From: Symsagittifera roscoffensis
Taxonomy: Eukaryota; Xenacoelomorpha; Acoela; Convolutidae
Length of the DNA: 64,000 nucleotides
Direction of reading: 5' to 3'
NCBI RefSeq assembly: GCF_963678635.1
Contig: NC_087066.1
Span: forward strand, 65,943,277 to 66,007,276
Position 1 is the stretch's first letter, and each line of letters begins with the position of its first letter. Positions 45,291 to 57,000 of the stretch are shown piece after piece. Both the position numbers and the translations under genes were made by a program. The notes below the pieces were generated by a model. The model saw only the letters and a program-made list of their open reading frames with translations, was not told where the DNA came from and ran no database searches.

Positions 45291-46098
45291 CGGATGACCG
45301 AAAGACAAGATGAAAAAAAAAGATGAAATTAGAAGAATTTAGAAGTTTTAGAACTTCTAAACGACGTAAAAAGAAGAAAACAAAGGAGTGATGAAGAAAA
45401 GTTAAAACTCAGAATTGTTTTATGTGTGTGAAAAACTCAAGTGAGAAACCAAGCAACCAAGTTGTAATTGAAAACTGAATCATTAAGTTGAGTTTTGAAA
45501 TTGTTGCATTTGTAAGTTTGCATTTTGATTTTAGTTGAAGTGGCTTTAGAGACACTCACTTACTATTTATTTAGGAAGGCTTAAGTGAAGGAGTATATTT
45601 AAATATTCCAGCCTACATGACTGTTTTTAACCAGCTAGGAGAACTGATCACTTTGTGGTGACATGGAAGGCTTGAGTAATCTCTCGAAGAGGGAGATTGT
45701 TTCATTGTTCTTTCTAACCACAGTTTCTTAGTTTTAATATTCAGGACAATAACAAGCAAGATTTCCGAAGGGAAGAAGCATAGTAGGATAATTTTAGCTT
45801 GTTGGTTGGCAGGACTGTCCTGCAAGCCAACACCTTTTAAATCTAAGAGAAAAAGTTTTAATCGGGACATTGACACTGGAAGTCAGAAAATATGTTTTTA
45901 TCTTAGGTCATATCCTCAATGTTTAGATTAATGAAAGAATTTGAAGGCTATAGTGATGTAGTATGATGCCATTTGTATTCTGCAGTGAGTCGATGTGACG
46001 TAGATAAAAGTAATTTCGTGCATTTTGTAAATTCTGTTCGATGACACTGTATCTATTTTACGAACATTGCGTGATTCAATGAGGACATTGACCGGACT
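45291..46098 (+). other. Element B 3' untranslated region
   Basis: About 800 bp, AT-rich, with no ORF. The last 130 bp align with the region before the A LTR (GTAGATAAA..., CACTGTATCT). No other feature seen. Confidence 0.7.
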
Positions 46099-46110
46099 GT
46101 CCGGGGAGTA
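46099..46110 (+). promoter_or_regulatory. Element B 3' polypurine-like tract
   Basis: GTCCGGGGAGTA directly before the LTR. It is the same 12-mer as in A (16312-16323), and its first ten bases recur inside pol. Confidence 0.7.
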
Positions 46111-47028
46111 TGTGACATTCGACCAGAATGGCCAAAATGCAATCTCTGCAGAGTTCGAATTTTTAGCAGCGAGCCTTCCGGATTGATGATTATTAAGAAT
46201 TAAGAACGTTATTGGAACGATTGGCCAAACGGTGAGGGCTAGAATATTCTGGTATTTTAAAATTTTAAAAATTCGAAGTGATGACGTAACATTTCTGAGA
46301 AACGTCAGAAACGGCCATTTTGGCAAAGAGGTAAAAGAAAAACACAACAACATTAGTTGCGCGGACGAGAAGTACGAAAATTGTGAGAAAAAACAATAGC
46401 CGATTGCAGAAATAGCAGTGAACACTCCGAGTTGCAACTATTGTGTCGCTACAATAGTTGCAGGGCCGTTGCAGACAACGGTGAAGGGTGGAGGACAGCC
46501 TTCCGGATTAAGAGGAAGTCAAGATTAGCGAGCTTGATTCAGTGGATTCAAGAATCCGGAAGGGTTTCGGGACTGAAACTTTTAGCCTGTTATATGGACT
46601 TTTAGCTTCTTGTCATGTCCTGATTTGAATTTAATTAACATCTGGATTTATTTTGATAAGGATGAGAAGCTAGGAGTTGGGGGAAAGGGTTGATCCATCT
46701 TCGATGGAGATGATGATTTTTATCTACTGAACAAAAACAATAGTAATATAATCAATAGTAGTAGCCCTGTTTTTAGGAGTGACCTCGTGGTCTGGGGATA
46801 CTGAGCCATGAGCTCACTATTTCTGCATGTAATCTAGTTAATTTGAGTGTTTTGACCAAAGCCGGAAGCAGTAACGTTTTTGTCGACCCGATGTTGGAAA
46901 AGACCACCGAAAGTACTGGCTTGGTAGAGACGGTGACAAGCATGCAAAGCTCTGTTTAGACGTTAGCCAGTCGTCTTAAGACTTAGTTTTGTTTTCCCTC
47001 GATATGTATCTTCCGGGCGAATGTTACA
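46111..47028 (+). repeat. Element B 3' LTR (918 bp)
   Basis: Same ends and hairpins as the 5' LTR (stem-loops at 46434-46461, 46465-46480, 46498-46563 and 46694-46708). I count about ten substitutions against 24361-25278 and none inside the pairing arms of these stems. Confidence 0.93.
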
Positions 47029-47474
47029 TGCTCATTAATTTAGTTACCTCTAATTCCGGAGTGTGCCGACATGTGAGTTCTCAATTCAGTTTTCTTGAGT
47101 GTGTTTTATGATCGTTATGTTGAGATAGGGCGAGTTTTAGGTTGATCCATCTGAAATGGATCAAAGTTTCACTGTCTAATAAAAAGTAACTGTGCGGATT
47201 GTTCCGACCCTGTTTTTAACGGCGTTCGTGTATTTTGGGTAATTTGAGACCTAAGTATGGGGACGTTCTTATTTTCTAGAGTGGGGGGGGGGTATTTTGG
47301 TAGCGGCCTTTAAGCTGTAACGGGTTTTTAGTCTCATGTCGCAAGCGAACCGAATTGGCTCCGACCGTTTGAGGTAGAAAAACACGAGAGATAGTGTCCC
47401 TGACTCTTGAGCCAATGGTTATAGGGCCTATTCTTCTTAAGCCTTATATGTGACCGAAGTAGGCGACTGTTACA
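47029..47474 (+). repeat. Element A 3' LTR, second half
   Basis: Starts immediately after the B LTR and ends CGACTGTTACA. It carries GTTGATCCATCTGAAATGGATC, the counterpart of the hairpin in the B LTR, and CCCTGTTTTTA, also found in B. Together with 23961-24360 it completes an LTR of about 846 bp. Confidence 0.72.
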
Positions 47475-47811
47475 TGAAAAAGAAATTCTGATCGCATTTG
47501 AATAATCGTGGTTTTTTGTAAACGATCTCAAATCACGGGCTGGTTCTTTCAACTTCGCATAATCGCTACAATCGAAATCGTACGCGCCATTAGTATACTT
47601 GTCCAGTAGTAGTAGATCTTGAGACCGGACCTCGGGGACGTTCTATTTTCTTTGTAGAGGGGAGGAGTTTATTGTGTCAGTAGCCATTAAGCTGTAACGA
47701 CTGTAAAGTTCCATGTCGAAGTGAACCTTGACTTGGCTCCCTCCCATAACCACAATATTAGCCCTGACCTGAGAGCCTATCCCTTTTAACTTCAGCTGTG
47801 ACTAGTGAGCG
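47475..47811 (+). repeat. LTR C: 3' end fragment of a third related LTR
   Basis: The stretch from GACCGGACCTCGGGGACGTTC (about 47619) to GAGCGAATGTAACA (47811) aligns with 47253-47474 of the A LTR at an estimated 65%, including TTAAGCTGTAACG. This suggests A inserted into, or next to, an older LTR. Its start is not seen, and only 114 bp separate it from the ETFB start codon. Confidence 0.6.
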
Positions 47812-47908
47812 AATGTAACATAATCTTTTTTTTTGCTATTTTTGCTCGTCTAAACAAAGTGCAGCTACTCTATTATAAACTATAATAAAATTATACTTCA
47901 ATAGTTGC

Positions 47909-47925
47909 AGACTTTCTTTTAGGCC
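47909..47925 (+). promoter_or_regulatory. 3' splice-acceptor-like site three bases before the ETFB ATG
   Basis: GACTTTCTTTTAG then GCC and ATG. Either the end of a 5'UTR intron or a spliced-leader trans-splice site. The same arrangement precedes the septin ATG (62404-62416). Confidence 0.5.
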
Positions 47926-48074
47926 ATGGGTTTGAAAATTTTAGTAGGTGTGAAGCGAGCTATCGACTATGCTGTTAAGATCCGAGTACGCCCTGATAAA
48001 CTCGGAGTTGTCACCGAGGGAATCAAACACAGCATGAATCCGTTTGACGAAATAGCCGTTGAAGAGGCTATAAG
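47926..48074 (+). CDS. ETFB: ETFB exon 1
   Basis: Codons 1-49 plus two bases; contains [11 protein letters not shown] and [11 protein letters not shown]. Donor AAG/GTAATG. Confidence 0.95.
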
Positions 48075-51000
48075 GTAATGAAGATTCTTGCTAGCAAGAA
48101 GAATTCTTAAATTTCATATCTGTATCCTTATTTGTATTCTCAAGTATGTTTCTTTTAACTAGGTTAAAAGAAAAGAAAAAAGCTGACGAGATTATTGCGT
48201 TCAGCTGTGGCCCTCCCCAATCACAAGAGACGCTCAGAACAGCTTTAGCAATGGGAGTCGATAAAGCAATTCATGTTGAGGTAGATCAAGCAACTCATGA
48301 GGCAATTTCACCGTTACACGTTTCCAAAATGATTGCTAAGCTAGTAGCCGAGCACAGTATCGATCTAGTTCTTCTGGGAAAACAGGTATGTAAATAATTG
48401 AGTAATCAAGAGCAAAGTACTTTTTGACATATTGAGCTAGTGTGTCTTGGTTTTTTCCTCGTTTTTCTGTAATCGTGTTTTGACCAGGTTTTTTCAAGCC
48501 TGCTTTTCAAAGTCACTTTTGAGTTGATGCTCAGATTTTGCTCTCTAGGAACATTGGAAGAAAATGTAATGCTAAGTATTGAAGCTTGACCTTTTTTTTT
48601 CTTGTGTGTTACGAAACAATTTTTCTTCTATCTATCTATATATCGCATATCAATGATAATGCACTTTATTTGAGCTCTTATACAATTGAATTTATTTTTC
48701 GGATGCCTGTTGTTAGTCCGTCCGACGTCCCCTGATGTTATTGAAAACGGAGATTGCAAACTTTAATTCAAAGTTAATTCGCCTGGTTTTGGTGGCTGAA
48801 TATAATTTTGTCTTCTCAATCAGTATTGACAAGATTAGCATCTAACTTACCATGAACTTTACTTCACATCACGCTATTTACAAATATCAACATCACGCCA
48901 CTAATCAAAGTTCGATGCCTTTACTTACGAAGGTGAATGTTAAAGTTCATGTATGTTACACTATATCTATCTATATCTATCTATCTATCTATCTATCTAT
49001 ATCTATACTATTTTTAAATGCGAGTGACAGCTATCTCCCATGTTTAAGCATAATAATTTTGCATGTTTAACGAAAGAATTTTTTCATGTTTAAGCTATAG
49101 CATATATTGCAATGCTTAAGAAAATTTTTCAATTAGTTTTTTGCAAGGTCATTAATTTTTCAGTATTTTTTTTTCGAGGCCAAATTAAGTCTGTCTGTCT
49201 GTATACCTGCTTTTTTAATTAATTTGATTATGTCTGTCTACCCGTCGCCTAATTTTTTAACTTTCATCTATTATCTATCTATCTATTATATATTTAATTA
49301 CGGGCTTCACTATCTCGCCATGTTTAAGCTTTTTCAACGTATTATTTTTGCATGTTTAACAAAAGAATTTTTTCACGTTTAAGCTATATCGCATGTTGCA
49401 ATGTTTAAGGTTTTTTTTTCAATTTTCCAGTTTAAATTTGGTGTTTATTCATCAAGTTTGAAATTAGCAATCCAATAGTAGGATATTGTCTGAGTTTTCC
49501 CAGGTTTTGCGATTCTGGCCTCCATATATGAATAGCCAAATCCTTTTAGTTTACAAGATAGGTAATTTTCGAGATTTTTCAAAAATTTCTAGAAAATTTA
49601 ATTTTAAAAAGTTTCTCAATTTTTGAAATTCTCACCCTGTTCCAAAACGAAGATCTCAATCCTGTTGTTGGATATTGTGAGGGTACTCTCAGGGGTTGCG
49701 AATCTTGCCTCTGATTATGGCTGCTCAAAACGAGGATCTCAATCCTGTTGTTGGATATTGTGAGGGTACTCTCAGGGGTTGCGAATCTTGCCTCTGATTA
49801 TGGCTGCTCAAGTCCTTGTAGATTTCGAGATACGACGTTTTTTTAGGATTTTTTCAAAGTTTTTCAGAAAACTTAGATATAAAAATTTCACAAAATTTGA
49901 AAACGAAGATCTCAATCCTGTTGTTGGATATTGTGAGGGTACTCTCAGGGGTTGCGAATCTTGCCTCTGATTATGGCTGCTCAAGTCCTTGTAGATTTCG
50001 AGATACGACGTTTTTTTAGGATTTTTTCAAAATTTTTCAGAAAACTTAGATATAAAAATTTCACAAAATTTGAAATTACCATCTCTGTAGTGAGGCTCTG
50101 TCATTGTACTCTCAGGAATTACGAATTTCGCCGCCAAATATGACTGCTCAAATCATTGTAGTTTTAGAGATACCACGTTTTTTTAGGATTTTTCCCAAAT
50201 TTTTTCAGAAAACTTAATTATAAAAAATTTTGCAAAACTTGAAATTATTATCTGTGTAGTGAGGCTCTGCCAGGGTACTCCGAGGTTTTGAACTAAAGAA
50301 TGAAATTTTAAGATTTGTCGCGGTTCATTTGCTCACTTAGCGGCTTTTTTATATTTACAGTTCATAGATGGTGTGGATTTTGCGTAACTCAAAGAAAAAA
50401 AGAGTTTGTTTTCATATCGAAAACCTATAAATGTTCATTCAGATTTGGAAAAAATTCGTAAAACTTTTTGTCAAGAAAAATTCGTTAGTTTTTCAAATTA
50501 CCCTCTGAGAATCATTTCTGAATCTACTCTAAAGTTCTTTCTTGTGTTTTACTCATTAATTGAGCTATTATGTCGTCCTTTCACTCTAATTTTATCGCGC
50601 TTCACGGCGAACAGCACAAAACAACAGGCAATTTAATTCAAAAATGTTTCGAAGTTATATTATTTTTTAAATTGTTAAGTTCAATCTTTTTGTGCTAATT
50701 GTGTGTGCTGTTATCAGATGCCGAAAGTTCCATACATTGGACACCCCGTTTTCAGAATGCATATGCATTTTTTGCTCGACCGTTTCCTTCAAAAGAGGCT
50801 TTTTGAATGTTACGAAATGCAGTTTTTTGGTTTTTTATGTTCGGTCGTTTTTGTAGTTTTCGATGAGTTTCAAAAAATTTTCAAATAATTTTCAGAAGGC
50901 AAAAAATGGAAGTTTTTTTTTACCCCGGGGATAGCAAGGGTGTTGTAATCGGGTGCTAGGCTTTTTTTCCGTAAACAACTTTGTCCACAGGGCTCATTAG

Positions 51001-54000
51001 ACTCCTGGTGGTACCTTCGTTCATATTGAATTCAAACTTTGGAGTGTATCTTGCAAACTTAGCTGGGTGGTACTGAATGCGCCTGGGACGGCAAAGGTCT
51101 TGGGTTCAATACTGACCAGGACCAGTTGTTTTTCAAACGGTAAATCGTCCTATTATTTGTCTGTCTATGTTTTGTCGGCATAGTTGCCTTATCTAACACT
51201 CTTTTATTTTAGCTGTAAACAGTTTTCACTGCAGTTGTTCCTAGCACTTTAAAAATCCGGCCGAATAGAATTTTGCGTTTCACTTTTTGTGTAACAGGTT
51301 TTTTCTTTTTCCTTGCTTTCTCTGACCCTTCTCCCGACTGTCTGTTTGCTATATTTTGTTTGTTAGGTTTTGTTCTGAAATATAGATAACCATTGTTTGT
51401 TTCCTTCTGCTGGTTTCCGTTTGAAGTTAGTCAGCTTAGTTTCTGGTCTATTTTGTATTCGATTGCTCAAAAAACTTGATTTGAAAGCATTTCAGGAAAC
51501 TTTTGATATTCTCATTTGGACTGTCGAAATTATTTTTTATTCGGTGCTTTTTCGTAAGTTGGTTTCTGTTTTGACCAGTAAAAATGGGGAGGAACCATGG
51601 ATTCGCTGTTTTAGTGTTTTCGTTTTCCACGAAAAATAAGGTACTACAAGTAACCATTGGAATGATTCCAGTGATATATCATTTTAAATTCTTTTGAGCC
51701 GTGATTCAAACGATTTAAAAATGTTCAAAATGTGTTCTGAGTGTTGTGGGAAACAGCGCTTAACTTATTAAAACGAAAACTGTTTAACACTTACTAGGCA
51801 GAAATTAAGCTTAATTTGGCATTACCTAGTAGTTTCCAATTTTTTTTCTAACGCTTGCGATTTGCAAGCCTTATCACATTGGAATATAGACTCTCTTTGG
51901 GTTAACAACTAGTTAAACAAAATTATTTTAAACACTTATGAACCTGCTACGCTGCTGACATGATCATTTTCATGACAATTCAATCTTAACTACCCGGCAC
52001 CACTAACAATTCTTGCTAAATCTAGAATGTTTTGGTTTTTTTTTTCTGTTGATTTTTCGGCTTCATGGTGTCCGATTTAATCTCTGTCGGTTTCTTTTCC
52101 AAATTTAGTCTCCAAATGTTTCGAATTTACATTATTTGTTAAATTATTAAGTTCAATATTTTTGTGCTAATTGAGTGTGCTGATAACAGGTGCTGAAAGT
52201 TCCAAACGTTGCACACCCCGTTTTCATAATGCATGTGCATTTTTTGCTCGACCGTTTCTTTCAAAAGAGGCTTTTTAACTGTTAAGAAATGCATTTTTTG
52301 AGTTTTTTACGTTAGGATGTTTTTGTGGTTTTCGATGAGGTTCAAATAAAATTTCATGCAGTTTTGAGAAAAAAAACTGAAGAATTTTCGACGTTTTTCA
52401 CCCCTGCGATTGCAATGGTTTTGTAATCGGGTACTAGACTTTTTTTTACCGTAAATCATTTTGTCCACAGGACTCATTTGACTCCTGGTGGTACCTTCGG
52501 TCATAATGAATTCAATTTTTGTACTGTCTCTTGGAAACTTAGCCTGGTGTTAACGAGTACACCTATAACGGCAGAGGTCCTGGGTTCGAATCTGACCAGG
52601 ACCAGTTGTTTTTCACCGGTAAATCGTCCTATTATTTGTCTGCCTGTTTTGTCGGCATAGTTGCCTTATCTAACAATCGTTTATTTTAGCTGTAAACAGT
52701 TTTCACTGCACTTTTTTTTAGCATTTTAAAAATTCGGCCGAATAGAAGTTTGCTTTTTTCTTTGGTTGTAATTTTATCAGCTCTATTTGTTAAAATTTCA
52801 CTTTTTTTGTTTTTTAAACTCATTTTTAGCAGCTCAATAAGTTTCAGCCTAAATAACATCAACTTATTGGCCTCTTTTTGCGTTGTTACCCTTGAAAAAG
52901 TTTTTGTGGGCGTGTGGTTGCGCTAAGGGGAACAGGAACCTAACATTTTTTAAGTTAAGAATTTTTTTGACTTTCTTTTCGTCATGAAGGGTTTCTGCTC
53001 AAGTTTTTTGAATTCAAATCCAATCAAACATCTGGTATAGACGTAAAACAAGTACTCGAGACGGCAAAGATTTGCGGTTCGAATCCGGCTGGGCCCTTCT
53101 TTGCAAACTAGGGTTTTGGTGCTTTTTCCGACTATCGTCCGTCTTTTTTGTAGGCTTAGTTATCATAGCTCAATGGTTCAGATTCATTCCCAGTTGCTGT
53201 AATGTCAATGCTTGAGACGACTGAGCCTGGGTGTTCGATTCTAGTTGAGACCTGTTTTTCTTGCAAATAGAAAATGTTGGCTTATTTGGTTTGTTTTCTG
53301 TCTGCTTAGTTCCGCAGAAAGGACTTTTGTTGAAAGTTATTGTGAATCCTATGTCGGCGTTACATGAAGTTTGTTACTTTTTGATTTTTTGGCGAAAATA
53401 TCTAGCTTTTTGGATGTCGGCTTCAAGTCTGTCATCTTATTTACCGATTTTTTATTCTTTAATGTTCTGTTGTAATTTTGAAATCAATAAGACTCTGGCA
53501 CCAATTTCTTGAATGCACAAGTTTACTCGCACTAGGACCTCTTTGAAAAACTGAATTAAGTTCAAAGAAAGCATTTTTTTATTTTCTTGTTTTTCCATTC
53601 CTTCTACAATTGTAGAATTGTTTCAAGTTCATTGTTTGTCTGTTGTTCTTTTTGGTTCGGTCAAGTGATATCAATTGTGCCTATTGTTTTTTGAATTTCT
53701 ACACTTTGTTTTGGTTTTTTTGTCAATCACACCGCTCACAAACAACCACTCAATTTGAAAAAAGATTTTTTTGTAGTTTTTCTGAATAAAGTCGGAACAT
53801 TCTGTGCTACTTACACAGCAACCTGCTATCCTTATTTCAAAATTTATTTTTTTGTTTTCAGAAATTGTGCGCTGTATAACATTACTTTGACGTGGACTCC
53901 TCATGGTTTGGGCTGACTATTGGTGATACTAGATCTATTTTGTCTAGTTTTTGCCCGCGGCTTTTGTCTTATGGCTTCAAGAACTTTCATGCACGCTTGA

Positions 54001-57000
54001 AATTCCGTCGACTTTTCATTAAGATCCATTTCGCTGTTGATATTTCGAAGTGATTTATTCCCCTCGTTGTTGTTTGGTGGTTAGTCAGTGTCAAATTTCT
54101 GTTTGCCTCCGCTTTTTCGACCACATCGATTACTTGTATCGGTATAGAATATAGTATTATATCGGTGTTTGCTAGGCTAGATTATCTCGCTCGTATTGAT
54201 CGTCCGGATGGTTATTCCACGGACATTTGTGGGGGCGTATTTTTTGTCCACACATTTTGGCGATGGCGTGGTTGTCTCCGAGTCTGATGACCCATCCTCG
54301 CTCGACCAGACCCCTGTGGATTTTACTTCTGTCACCTTCGGTCATCTTTTCTTTTCTGGCATGAGTGGTCGTCTGAACTGCATGCATGTCCCTCGCAAGA
54401 TATCATAAAAACTGGTGTTTTTCTTGTTTTCACTCTTGAGTTCGTGAATGCTTTTTTACTCTTGCGATGAGCAAGGGTTTTGCAATCGGATACGTTTTTT
54501 TCCCGTTATTATTTTTGTTCACAGGAATCCTCCTGGATCCTGGACTCACTCATATACTTCGTTTATTATGAATTATAAATTCAATCAACCACATGGCGCA
54601 GAGGTAACACACATGCTTGAGACGGCAAAAGCTTTTGGAATCCGGCCGGGACTCCACAAACTTAGTTTTTTTTTGCAAACTTAGTGCTTTTTGAAAGTCC
54701 GATTTTTTTGAAGGTTCAGCTTTGTTCTAAGTTGATTTATCACCCATGCTAAATGACAAAGCCCGGGAGTTCCATTTCAGTCGCAGTCTGTTTTTTTTTT
54801 TTTAAAAACTGTAAATTTTCGGCTATTTTAGATTTTTGTCTGTCTGCTTATTTTTGCCGGTGTAGTTTCTGCTACTTCTTTTTTTCGACTTTTTTCTTGC
54901 TTTCCGAAAGCTCCATGTAAAATTTATAATGGTGCAGGTAATTTTGTTCGGGATCTTTTTTGCAACTTTTGTGACAAAACAATTTTTGAAGGTTTTCATT
55001 TGATTTTAATCACAGTCATTCATTTTTGTATCGAACCTCAGCTTTGCCTCTGTGAAATAATTATCTTATGTGGAAGTGGTGGAAAGTTTGGTTTCTCTTG
55101 TGTTGGATGATGGATGGTTGCTTTTCTGAAAATCTATTAAACGCAATTATTCTACTCAAGCGACCTTGCGAGCGCAGTTTCATACTCTTAACCTTTTTCC
55201 GACCAAAGTAGCTGATTTAAGGGAAAACGAATGCGTGAAAGTAGTCTTGATCCAGCCGCCAGTGGCTTAGTGTTTGGGCACGAGACGTTCAATCCAATGG
55301 TCTCGGTTTGAATCCCGTTGATAATCTTTTTTTGAACATTCACGTTTGAACGTTGTTAGAGACCTTGTCTACCGTTTTTTGCGAAGTTCAGATTTTCATC
55401 TTGGTTGGAAATTTTGTGTTTCGTACTTCTAGCATTGTTTTCATCTTGATATATATTTTTACTGTCAGCATGTATTGTAGCAAACAAATTGTACAAATTA
55501 CCCTTTTTTATAATTAATTTATTAATTGCGGTTTGCCATGGCAGGGGATCGAACACTCGATCTGACCTTCTAGAAGTAAAGGCTTCACCATTGTGCTCAG
55601 TGCCTGGTAAACGCCTTGTTATATCAAGCATTTGGCTTTTTCGGAAATTTCTTCCCTAAATTATGCGCGCATGGTTCAATAAACTGTTGAAAATCGATTT
55701 TTGTTTATCGCCTTCATATAAAGTCAATCGACTAGTTAAATTTTTTCAAAAGTTTGATATTTTTTAACCGTTTCATGAGCTGTTTGTTGAAAACGCAAAA
55801 TTTCTAACCGTTTTTCTGACGAGCCATTTTTGGAAAAAATAGTAATTTTTTTCTTGTCGATCAATATCTCTCCGGATGAAAAAAGTAAAGGGGCATAAAA
55901 ATGAATTTTAAAATATTTGCTGCCAATATTTATTCCAATTTTACGCTACTGTTTTACACTGCATTGGTTGCCTATCGTTAGTCAATGTTTGGTTTTTCAG
56001 AAAGGACGAACCTGCTCCCATGATACCATCACCTGAAAATAATAACTTCTCAAAAGCGGAAAATATCCCCTGAAGTAGCTCTTGTGTCGATTCAATAAAT
56101 ATTGGATTAATTTTAAGGCAATTGATGGAGACAACGCCCAAACTGGTCAAATGACTGCTGGACTACTCGGCTGGCCCCAAGCCACTTTCGCCTCAGAGCT
56201 GCATTTGAGTGACTCCAACTCAGAAGCGCAAGTGGTGCGGGAGGTGGACGGCGGTCTGCAGACTATCAAAGTGAAATTACCCGCCGTGATCACTGCTGAT
56301 CTACGACTGAACGAGCCAAGGTAAAGTCAAAACTTTTACTGCTGTTTATCATTTCCCCCAACTTTCTTAAAATATTTAGTTTTTTCTGGAATGTTTCTGC
56401 AGTATAAAGGTTTCTAGAATATCAAAATCAAATATAGTCTGTCAGTAAGATATTTGAAAAGTGTCTGAAGTAATGAATTTTGAAAAATTTGTACATAATC
56501 TTCGAGTTCAAGTTTTATGAGAGTAGATTTCAAGGAGAACGGTGAACCATTTCCGAAAATACGATTGACCCAAAAAGTTTTTGGTGAAGTTGAAAAAGCC
56601 AAGATTTTGAGGTACCGAGCTTTAAAAAAATCTACGTCCTTACACTTGCAAGAGCAACTGTCATGTTATAGGGAATTAGACTACAGTGCTGATTTAAATT
56701 ATCCGGACAAAACGAAATAACTCGTTTTTCTCAAATTGGGTTAAACTTAGACAAAAAGTGAACAGAAACAAAAGTTTCTTAAAATTTCACCAGAATTAAT
56801 ATGGTGCAATTTTTTCTAAACCAAAATTTTACCCCAAAAATTAAGTAATTTTGGTTTTTTTTAAAGACGAAGAATTACGCTAAAACTACCAAGTTATCTG
56901 AAGAGAAAGTTTTATAAAAAAAGGTTCTTACACACCCCAACAAAGTTTTAGAAGGATAAAACATATTGAAATCTTTATAAGAGAATATATTTTTAGTTGA

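Larger units (their letters stand above)
24361..47028 (+). mobile_element. Element B: 22.7-kb Ty3/Gypsy-type retroelement with macrodomain and SGNH genes
   Basis: Bounded by two 918-bp LTRs that differ at about ten positions, so insertion is fairly recent. The interior holds a 3-kb leader, gag, protease, RT-RNase H-integrase, a macrodomain, a coiled-coil/SGNH ORF and about 1,650 codons of unknown protein. The copy is defective: in-frame stops at 28740, 31583, 31892 and 42694, frameshifts near 29960, 30365, 36345, 37465, 40016 and 44965, a 5-bp duplication at 35178-35187, a deletion in gag near 30490, and a tyrosine in place of an integrase aspartate. At 22.7 kb it is far larger than a typical 5-8 kb Gypsy element, comparable with the giant elements reported from plants (Ogre) and planarians (Burro). 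Confidence 0.92.

Noticed and set aside
49779-50143. Two small ORFs with the same 41-residue start
   Set aside because: Both are frames inside the 173-bp tandem repeat in an intron.
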